Below, piece after piece: positions 1 through 4,407 of a DNA stretch of 7,620 nt (positions within the stretch are counted from its first letter, which is position 1; every line of letters begins with the position of its first letter). The notes beneath the pieces were generated by a model, which did not search any database, was not told where the DNA came from, and worked only from the letters and a program-made list of their open reading frames with translations. Origin of the DNA: Campylobacterales bacterium (lineage in GTDB: Bacteria; Campylobacterota; Campylobacteria; Campylobacterales; QNZT01); the NCBI GenBank assembly GCA_015489185.1, contig WGAE01000147.1, positions 1 through 7,620 of the forward strand, read 5' to 3'. Made by a program: the position numbers and the translations under genes.

Positions 1-182
1 GAATTTATCTCACTTAGCTTTATTTCGTCTTGATACTGTCTGCTATACTCTATAAACATATCTATGGCACGGTTATATAGCTCTAAAGTGTTATTAGAGT
101 ATGCAAGCGCAGTTATATGCTCCATATAGGCTTTATGCCACCTCTTCAGATCGCTCAGAAAGTCACCTGTTTCGAGTTGCAT
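1..182 (-). CDS. Tyrosine recombinase/integrase, N-terminal part (runs off left edge)
   Basis: The minus strand is open from ATG at 182-180 to the window edge, giving 60 complete codons. The protein begins MQLETGDFLSDLKRWHKAYM and continues through a segment reading ALAYSNNTLELYNRAIDMFIEY. The pattern 'S.NT...Y.R.I..F..Y' is the first helices of the SAM-like core-binding domain of phage-integrase/Xer family recombinases. The catalytic R-H-R-Y domain would lie off the left edge and cannot be checked. An AGGGAG Shine-Dalgarno (196-191, minus) sits 8 bases before the ATG and supports this start. Known family role: site-specific DNA strand exchange, either in chromosome dimer resolution (XerH-like in Campylobacterota) or in integration and excision of an element. 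Which role applies is not decidable here, but the neighbouring accessory genes and the dif-like sequence behind the start favour a mobile-element recombinase or a relocated Xer gene. Confidence 0.8.
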   Translation of the reverse strand, partial: MQLETGDFLSDLKRWHKAYMEHITALAYSNNTLELYNRAIDMFIEYSRQYQDEIKLSEIN

Positions 183-208
183 CCCCTATTCTCCCTGTTT
201 TACGGCAT

Positions 209-214
209 ATTGTA
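209..214 (-). promoter_or_regulatory. Putative -10 box of the recombinase gene
   Basis: On the minus strand this reads TACAAT, within TATACAAT. It lies about 12 bases before the AGGGAG ribosome site and so would give a 5' leader of roughly 20 bases. No convincing -35 box is seen, which is usual for Campylobacterota sigma-70 promoters. An alternative minus-strand -10, TATAAAAT, lies farther upstream on the complement of 313-320. Confidence 0.4.
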
Positions 215-239
215 TAACATACTTTACAGTATGTTGCAT
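212..239. repeat. Imperfect inverted repeat: dif-like core site or operator
   Basis: A perfect 7-bp inverted repeat, AACATAC (216-222) and GTATGTT (229-235), flanks a 6-bp centre, TTTACA. Extending each arm to 11 bp (212-222 and 229-239) gives 8 of 11 matching positions. Two 11-bp arms with a 6-bp centre, 28 bp in all, is the architecture of Xer dif sites and of tyrosine-recombinase core sites generally. It lies 30 bp behind the start of a tyrosine recombinase gene. The left arm also overlaps the putative -10 of that gene, so an operator role is an equal alternative. The geometry is seen directly; the function is inference. Confidence 0.45.
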
Positions 240-351
240 CTTTATACCGATGTTTGCATTAGACTGTTTTCTTTAAGGCTCTTATTTGAGCACATAGTTA
301 TGTTACACAGCTATTTTATAGTATCTAACAAACTTTTACAAGAGTCTTTTA

Positions 352-381
352 TTGATTTAAATGTGATCATATGGTTATAAT
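352..381 (+). promoter_or_regulatory. Sigma-70-type promoter, rightward
   Basis: TTGATT (352-357) and a perfect TATAAT (376-381) are separated by 18 bases. A transcript would start near 388 and run through the hairpin leader and the small ORF into the genes at 532 and 881. It is the best-matching promoter in the window and is divergent from the recombinase gene. Confidence 0.65.
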
Positions 382-400
382 ATCTCTATTACACCATGTA

Positions 401-438
401 AGCAGGTATTAGATGGATTATATTTCTATAATCCTGCT
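401..438 (+). promoter_or_regulatory. Leader with two mutually exclusive hairpins
   Basis: Stem A pairs AGCAGG (401-406) with CCTGCT (433-438) and extends inward through ATTA (408-411, after one bulged T) with TAAT (429-432). Stem B is a perfect 7-bp repeat, GGATTAT (415-421) with ATAATCC (428-434), and loop ATTTCT. The two share 428-434 and so cannot form together. AGCAGG is also the only ribosome-site candidate for the small ORF starting at 413, so stem A would hide it. The pairing is seen in the sequence; a switch function is inferred. Confidence 0.4.
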
Positions 439-511
439 TATCGGCACACTGGGCCTGTATTCGCAAGAATCAGACATCAAGAGTGCCATATGGGCCAATG
501 TGGAAAGATAG
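413..511 (+). CDS. Small hydrophobic ORF in the leader, 32 aa
   Basis: ATG at 413 to TAG at 509-511. The peptide starts MDYISIILLIGTLGLYSQES and ends with a polar segment, SDIKSAIWANVER. Residues 3-16 form one short hydrophobic segment, so the product could be a small membrane peptide, a leader peptide, or the surviving signal sequence of a lost gene. The ribosome-site candidate AGCAGG (401-406) is weak but correctly spaced, at 6 bases. The ORF ends 20 bases before the next start codon and lies on the same predicted transcript. No family is recognised. It may not be translated at all, because a short ORF of this length is expected by chance; what favours it is its place between promoter and gene. 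Confidence 0.35.
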   Translation: MDYISIILLIGTLGLYSQESDIKSAIWANVER

Positions 512-517
512 CAATAA

Positions 518-523
518 AAGGAG
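518..523 (+). promoter_or_regulatory. Shine-Dalgarno deciding the start at 532
   Basis: AAGGAG lies 8 bases before ATG 532. The in-frame ATG at 490 has no such site and overlaps the small ORF, so 532 is chosen. Confidence 0.75.
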
Positions 524-531
524 AAACGATA

Positions 532-876
532 ATGGAGAGTGAAAAGGCAAAAGTATTGAAAAAGATGGCGGAGGAGAACGGTAAAAAGATCGATACGGTC
601 AACAAGCGTATCGATTTTGACAGGGAAACGCTGAACAGAATCAGCGCACTGGCTCCCCTGTTCAACATTGATCCTGAAGTATCCCAAAATGAGCTTATAT
701 CCCGCGTTATAAAAAAATCGGTCTTGCTGGCGGAAAATGCAGTGAAGATCGATGATGAAGTCATAAGTCTCCTCGTAGGGCTGCATGACTTGTCGAAGGC
801 CCTGAAGTGCGAAGATGAAGCGCTTCTCAAAACAAAAGAGGCAATCAGGGCGATACTGAAAGAGATCGTGGATTGA
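532..876 (+). CDS. Hypothetical 114-aa protein with ribbon-helix-helix-like segment
   Basis: A charged, almost fully helical protein of 114 residues with no signal peptide or membrane segment. Residues 25-66 follow the ribbon-helix-helix pattern: a short strand, KRIDFD (25-30), a first helix, RETLNRISALAPLF (31-44), a turn, then a second helix beginning SQNELISRVIKK (51-62). In known RHH proteins the strand contacts DNA and the helices dimerise. Residues 70-114 are further charged helices, which could hold a partner. If the assignment is right, it is a small DNA-binding regulator and could act on the inverted repeats upstream. The turn (about 45-50) is longer than in a typical RHH, so this is a structural guess, not a family match. 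It is followed after four bases by the WGR gene, with which it likely forms an operon. An alternative is a structural helical protein of a mobile element. Confidence 0.65.
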   Translation: MESEKAKVLKKMAEENGKKIDTVNKRIDFDRETLNRISALAPLFNIDPEVSQNELISRVIKKSVLLAENAVKIDDEVISLLVGLHDLSKALKCEDEALLKTKEAIRAILKEIVD

Positions 877-880
877 CGTG

Positions 881-1120
881 ATGTGGCGAAAGACCCTTGT
901 GCGCAGAACCGAGTGCGGCAACACAAGATACTACCGTCTGGAATTACACCCTACCCTTTTTAATGAATATATTGTCGAGAGGGAGTACGGCAATGTTCGG
1001 TACAGAAGACCCACAGGCATAAAAATAGACTATTTCTACGATGAAGAGAGCGCGAAATCGCGGTACCTATCAATATTGAGACAGAAAAAAAACAAAGGGT
1101 ACAGGGACCAATTGCAATAG
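881..1120 (+). CDS. Small stand-alone WGR-domain protein
   Basis: The whole protein of 79 residues is one WGR-like domain. It runs RRTECGNTRYYRLELHPTLF, then EYIVEREYGNVRYR at about residues 29-42, then a spacer and a conserved-looking end, YDEESAKSRYLSILRQKKNKGYRD. WGR domains typically show 'Y.LQ...LFG.W.LVREWGRIG... F.....A......L...K..KGY'; here the signature tripeptide is YGN instead of WGR. WGR domains are known from PARPs, MolR-like regulators and many short bacterial proteins, and are thought to bind nucleic acid. GTG 878 directly precedes ATG 881 in the same frame, so either may start the protein; ATG is preferred. No strong ribosome site is seen, and the gap to the upstream stop is only 4 bases, which points to translational coupling with the 114-aa gene. 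The spacing implies joint function, perhaps DNA binding by both products. Confidence 0.7.
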   Translation: MWRKTLVRRTECGNTRYYRLELHPTLFNEYIVEREYGNVRYRRPTGIKIDYFYDEESAKSRYLSILRQKKNKGYRDQLQ

Positions 1121-1138
1121 TGCTGTATCCCAATGTTT

Positions 1139-1620
1139 TCAGATATTGGAAGAACCGATCAGTTTCAAAAGAGTATCCGGATCCATGCCCAGGCTGCTTG
1201 AGCGCTGCTTGACTTCGGACGGATCGGCAATGCCCGCCAAAAGTTCAATTCCTTCTGTGCAGTGCATAACGTCAATGCAAGAGGTTTTATCTCCTCTTCC
1301 GACTTGTGCGGCTTGGTGGAATATATTATGGATTTCGGTATATGGCCGTAGATTTCCCATTTCTCAAGCATTTTGCAAGATATTTCCTCCGCCAGGTGTC
1401 CGACAAAAGCTTTTTCGGCCATTTTGAAATCCATGCCATTGTCCTTCGCAAACCCTAAGAAAGCATCCGATTTTCCGTCCTCGGCTATATGCTTCGCTAT
1501 CAGCACTATTTCGATGTCCAGCAGCAAAATAGGCAGAAAAACTCTCTCCCCGGTTGATTGGTCGAACATATGTCGCGCAATTCTTATTGCAAAAAAGCTT
1601 AGTGGTTCATTCTTGCTCTT
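1139..1620 (-). pseudogene. Decayed HDOD-domain gene (5' truncated, frameshifted)
   Basis: Two overlapping minus-strand frames together give the end of an HDOD protein. The first is open from 1620 without a suitable start. It reads PLSFFAIRIARHMF, LLDIEIVLIAKHIAEDGKS and HLAEEISCKMLEKWEIYGHI, then PKSIIYSTKPHKSEEEIKPL. This matches the second half of an HDOD domain (arrangement 'A..A......LLHDIG' then 'H...G..LLEKW..P..I..A...H'). The frame then drifts into nonsense. The continuation lies in the other frame as CIDVMHCTEGIELLAGIADP and SEVKQRSSSLGMDPDTLLKL, ending at TGA 1141-1139. The frames join near 1265-1290. The missing front half, the frameshift and the in-frame stop just before 1620 mark it as a remnant. 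HDOD proteins are signalling or stress regulators; this copy should be inactive. A single sequencing error could explain the frameshift but not the lost front. Confidence 0.7.
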
Positions 1621-1633
1621 TCAACTTTTCCTA

Positions 1634-1661
1634 AATGTGCACATTATGTCACTATTTTATA
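1634..1661 (-). promoter_or_regulatory. Perfect 12-bp palindrome next to a minus-strand -10 box
   Basis: AATGTGCACATT (1634-1645) is a perfect palindrome. On the minus strand TATAAAAT (complement of 1654-1661) lies 8 bases upstream of it, placing the palindrome at the expected transcription start. This is a plausible operator/promoter pair now leading only into the HDOD remnant. No -35 box was seen. Confidence 0.3.
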
Positions 1662-1752
1662 CTTTACTGATATGCACTCCCCTCTATGTAAGTAGTCCGA
1701 AATGTAGCTGATAGCATGTTGATTAAAAATTTTTCATTTTGATTTCATATAT

Positions 1753-1791
1753 ACATAACCTTTATGTTTCAATATATGGTTTGCTATTAAT
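1753..1791 (+). promoter_or_regulatory. Putative promoter and operator of the PepSY/ABC cluster
   Basis: An extended -10, TG-C-TATTAA (1782-1790), lies 26 bases before the start codon of the PepSY gene. At the -35 distance is a perfect inverted repeat, ACATAA-CCT-TTATGT (1753-1767), whose right half would be the -35 box. An A5T5 tract (1725-1734) lies upstream and could act as an UP-like element. An operator overlapping the -35 suggests control by a regulator not encoded in this window. Confidence 0.4.
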
Positions 1792-1804
1792 AGACAATTC
1801 TTTT

Positions 1805-1810
1805 AAGGGG
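1805..1810 (+). promoter_or_regulatory. Shine-Dalgarno deciding the start at 1817
   Basis: AAGGGG lies 6 bases before ATG 1817. The longer in-frame start at 1739 would add 26 residues ahead of an obvious signal peptide and would lie upstream of the putative promoter, so it is rejected. Confidence 0.8.
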
Positions 1811-1816
1811 AAATCG

Positions 1817-2137
1817 ATGAAAATAAAAACAGTTTTCATGCCATTGATTGTAAGTGCATTCACTGTGACTCTCATGGCTGACGATATCAAAAGTTCAATC
1901 AACATTGGAATGTTCGAATCTGCTCACAAAGCGATGAAAAAGGCAAAAATTACCATGTCACAGGCTATTGAAGCTGCAAAAACAAAAGAGACTGGACGTG
2001 TGGAGAAAGCGGAACTTGAAGAGGAAGACGGCTATCTGATATATAAAATAAAAATGATCGATAGTTACGAAAATGAGACGAAAGTAATCATCGATCCAGT
2101 TACAGCAAAGGTACTGGATGTCGATAAAGATGGTTGA
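1817..2137 (+). CDS. Secreted PepSY-domain protein
   Basis: A 106-residue protein with a clear signal peptide: basic MKIKT, hydrophobic core VFMPLIVSAFTVTLM, and probable cleavage after A21, before DDIK. The mature part is a single PepSY domain. A helix with the family motif, KITMSQAIEAAKTK (about 44-57), is followed by strands containing GRVEKAELEEEDG, LIYKIKMID, and KVIIDPVTAKVLDVDKDG at the end. PepSY domains are periplasmic or extracellular modules, often regarded as inhibitory or binding modules; many accompany transport and metal- or haem-handling genes. It opens the cluster and is 24 bases from the ABC ATPase gene, so it is likely the periplasmic accessory of that transporter. No metal-binding Cys or His cluster is seen (only one His, no Cys). 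Confidence 0.85.
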   Translation: MKIKTVFMPLIVSAFTVTLMADDIKSSINIGMFESAHKAMKKAKITMSQAIEAAKTKETGRVEKAELEEEDGYLIYKIKMIDSYENETKVIIDPVTAKVLDVDKDG

Positions 2138-2161
2138 CATAATCGAACAAATGGAAATGGT

Positions 2162-3067
2162 ATGTATGCAATTACAATAGAGAATCTTCAAAAATCTTAC
2201 GGGGACAAATTAGTGCTCAATGCGCTTAATATGCGGATTAAAACAGGTGATATTTATGGATTGTTGGGTCCAAATGGGGCCGGTAAAAGCACCTTGATGG
2301 GAATTATACTTGGACTTATTTCTTTTCAAAGCGGCATTGTCAAGATATTCGATTTTGATGTTACAGAAGCGAAAAAGAAATTGAGCAGGAAGATAAACGC
2401 ATTACCTGAATTTTTCACTCCCTATGGATGGATGAATGCTATGGAATACCTGCACTTTTTTGCCCAGTTGTATGAGCGAAATTCCGATAAGATTACTCTT
2501 GAGCGGCTTCTAGAGGATGTCGGACTTGATAGCAATGATTGTCGACCGATAGATATGTATTCGCAAGGAATGCGTAAGCGTCTTGGTTTAGCAAGAGCAC
2601 TCATTAACGAACCAAAACTGCTAATTCTCGATGAGCCAACGAATGGTCTTGATCCCAAAGGACGCCGAGAAATTCATGATCTTCTGATCGATCTCAACCG
2701 CAAAAAGCATACAACCATTCTTCTCTCTACCCATATTCTTGACGATGTGGAACGGCTCTGCAGTCGTATCGGCATTTTGTACCACGGACAGCTGCGCTAC
2801 GAAGATGAGCTTAACCGGGCTGCGCCCTTTTCGCGCTACCGTTTTGAGTTGGTCAACCCCGCTACCGATCCACTGAAGTGCAACAGTGAGCATCTTCACT
2901 TCATTCGTAAGCAAGATCGATGGATCGAGTGCGACATTGAGGGCATTGCTCCGTACAAAGCGATGGAAAAATTATGGACAAATGGGATTCGTTTCAATCA
3001 GGCAGTGGCGCTATCCGGCTCACTAGAGCACCTTTATTTTACCTATACCCGGGAGGCCACAGAATGA
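2162..3067 (+). CDS. ABC-2 type transporter ATP-binding protein, NosF-like
   Basis: A 301-residue ATPase, the usual size for this family. Visible are the aromatic A-loop Y13, Walker A GPNGAGKST (36-44), LPE in the Q-loop position (81-83, E83 instead of Gln), signature YSQGM (133-137), Walker B LLILDE (153-158), D-loop GLD (162-164) and switch H191 in STH. The LPE and YSQGM variants are typical of ABC-2 exporters such as NosF and related multidrug or copper-linked ATPases. The last 90 residues form a C-terminal extension ending SLEHLYFTYTREATE, also typical of that group. It energises the permease encoded next, whose start overlaps this stop (ATGA). The ribosome site is weak. A direct nos function is unlikely because no nosZ, nosD or nosL is in view; the substrate is unknown. 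Confidence 0.93.
   Translation: MYAITIENLQKSYGDKLVLNALNMRIKTGDIYGLLGPNGAGKSTLMGIILGLISFQSGIVKIFDFDVTEAKKKLSRKINALPEFFTPYGWMNAMEYLHFFAQLYERNSDKITLERLLEDVGLDSNDCRPIDMYSQGMRKRLGLARALINEPKLLILDEPTNGLDPKGRREIHDLLIDLNRKKHTTILLSTHILDDVERLCSRIGILYHGQLRYEDELNRAAPFSRYRFELVNPATDPLKCNSEHLHFIRKQDRWIECDIEGIAPYKAMEKLWTNGIRFNQAVALSGSLEHLYFTYTREATE
3051..3056 (+). promoter_or_regulatory. Shine-Dalgarno deciding the start at 3064
   Basis: GGGAGG lies 7 bases before ATG 3064. The longer in-frame start at 2974 would lie inside the ATPase gene and add 30 residues unlike a permease, so 3064 is chosen. Confidence 0.75.
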
Positions 3068-3819
3068 GTTCTTGTCATTATCCGATTCTTAAAAAAGAGT
3101 CGATGGAACTTTTCTACTCATCCAAAGGGATGCTATTTTTTCTGGCGATGAGCGTTGTTCTTTCCGCTTTTTCTCTGATGCTCGTCACAAATACAGAACT
3201 GAGCCTTCTGGACAACGCACAGGCGCTTTATATGATGAGTGGGATCGTACTGGTCCTGATGATGCTGATCTCCGCCTTATACGGCAGTGATGCCATTGCG
3301 GGTGAACAAGAGCGCCGCACCCTGAGCGTGTTACTCGTGACACCATTGAATCTTCAGATGATCGTCCGGGCGAAACTTTGCTTTGTTCTGCTGCTTTATG
3401 TGTTGATCTATTTGGTGGCTCTACCCTATTTCATTGCTGTGGGTAGCAGCGGTCAAAATCTGTTTGAAGGGCTGATATACCTTTTTTTCTTGGGGATGAT
3501 GTTAAGCATGATCTTTTCCGCCCTTGGTATCTATGTATCGCTGACGACCTCAAGCTACAAGGCGGCACAAACGATCATGCTGGTCGTCGTGCTTTTTTCC
3601 GCCTCACCGCTTTTGCTTTCGGCATCACTTAGGCAAAGCGCACTCGGTAAAACAATCGATTTTATCAACCCTTTTGCCGATGCAATCAATACGCTCGATG
3701 CCGTGATCATTGACAGTGAAACGTTTTCACAGCAGATGTTGCGTCTCAGCACAATAGCAGTTATCGCCATACTGACTTTGATTCTGTCGCTCTACCGGGC
3801 AAAAAAGGAGCGAACGTGA
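3064..3819 (+). CDS. ABC-2 type transporter permease, NosY-like
   Basis: A 251-residue integral membrane protein with about six hydrophobic segments: roughly 23-41, 56-73, 105-127, 137-160, 166-187 and 230-246. Between the second and third is the ABC-2 hallmark, GSDAIAGEQERRTLSVLLVT (74-93) followed by PLNLQMIVRAKL. This is the cytoplasmic loop that contacts the ATPase, and it closely resembles the 'D.I.GE.E.GTL..LL..P..R..' loop of NosY-type permeases. The C-terminus is basic (RAKKERT), as expected for a cytoplasmic end. It overlaps the ATPase gene by four bases and the next gene by four bases (GTGA). Together with the ATPase it would make a dimeric exporter in the inner membrane. Confidence 0.9.
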   Translation: MSSCHYPILKKESMELFYSSKGMLFFLAMSVVLSAFSLMLVTNTELSLLDNAQALYMMSGIVLVLMMLISALYGSDAIAGEQERRTLSVLLVTPLNLQMIVRAKLCFVLLLYVLIYLVALPYFIAVGSSGQNLFEGLIYLFFLGMMLSMIFSALGIYVSLTTSSYKAAQTIMLVVVLFSASPLLLSASLRQSALGKTIDFINPFADAINTLDAVIIDSETFSQQMLRLSTIAVIAILTLILSLYRAKKERT

Positions 3820-4334
3820 AATACCTGTTGTTTCTTTTGCTGCTGGTGTTTGTGCCGTTTTCCAATGCCGAATCGCTACAGATTACGGTTAAAAAACCTG
3901 ATGCCAATCTGACTATGGGCGACAGGCCGGTTTTTGAATCTGTGCTGACAAATAAAAGTGATAGGCCTGTCGAAAACATCGTGCTGTATATCTCACTTGT
4001 CAACTTGAACAAAGGCAGGGAGCACCCTGTCGATCTAGAAGATTGGTCTGCGCAAAAAGCCGTTCATCTTGCTCGCATCGAAGGTAGATCGTCCAGCAAC
4101 GAGCAGTGGTCTATGCGCCTTATCCAGTCAGGACATTACGGACTGTTTGTAACGGCTGTAAGCGACATGGATATCAAGCCGTTAACGAGTGATATCGTTT
4201 TTTTTGATATTAGGCCGAAAAAAACGGTAATACCATCCAGAATCTGGCCCGTAGCGATGGGAGTGCCCCTACTGCTTTTGTTATTGATGATACTCATACG
4301 CATCAAACGATATCGGACAACCAATAGATGTTGA
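3816..4334 (+). CDS. Secreted, membrane-anchored protein of unknown function
   Basis: GTG start with a strong AAGGAG site (3805-3810) 5 bases away. The 172-residue product has a signal peptide (1-18, cleavage after SNA), a periplasmic region of about 125 residues, and a C-terminal membrane helix (about 145-161, VAMGVPLLLLLLMILI) followed by a basic tail, RIKRYRTTNRC. The periplasmic part starts with SLQITVKKPDANLTMGDRP and VFESVLTNKSDRPVENIVLY. This alternating-strand pattern with 'L.N.SD..V.N..' resembles an immunoglobulin-like, NEW/CARDB-type beta fold. Topology is therefore a single-pass protein with its domain outside the membrane. Its coupling to the ABC genes suggests an extracytoplasmic partner of the exporter. 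No enzyme motif is visible and the family is not recognised. Confidence 0.8.
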   Translation: MKYLLFLLLLVFVPFSNAESLQITVKKPDANLTMGDRPVFESVLTNKSDRPVENIVLYISLVNLNKGREHPVDLEDWSAQKAVHLARIEGRSSSNEQWSMRLIQSGHYGLFVTAVSDMDIKPLTSDIVFFDIRPKKTVIPSRIWPVAMGVPLLLLLLMILIRIKRYRTTNRC

Positions 4335-4407
4335 GTTTTTCATTTTCTTGTTAGTTTTGTTCCATTTGTAACGTAATAATTTTGAGGATAGGAAAGGTGA
4401 GATTCAC

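Noticed and set aside
117..380. An 87-codon plus-strand open frame
   Set aside because: It overlaps the recombinase start on the opposite strand, has no ribosome site, is rich in Leu/Ile/Phe/Tyr from AT-rich DNA, and runs across the inverted repeat and the promoter region.
418..926. Two long minus-strand open frames opposite the 114-aa gene
   Set aside because: The Ser/Phe/Ile-rich composition is typical of antisense reading of a charged gene. There is no ribosome site, and the plus-strand gene has a promoter and Shine-Dalgarno.
1129..1149. Weak hairpin CCAAT/ATTGG as a terminator after the WGR gene
   Set aside because: The stem is only 5 bp, the loop is 10 bases, and there is no T-tract on either strand.
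1146..1711. Plus-strand open frames opposite the HDOD remnant
   Set aside because: Their content is the reverse of the recognisable HDOD sequence, and no family pattern or ribosome site is present.
4335..4407. Possible terminator or promoter in the 73-base gap before the TolC gene
   Set aside because: No stable inverted repeat is seen; the TTTTT runs are not preceded by a stem and no clear -10/-35 pair is present, so read-through is assumed.
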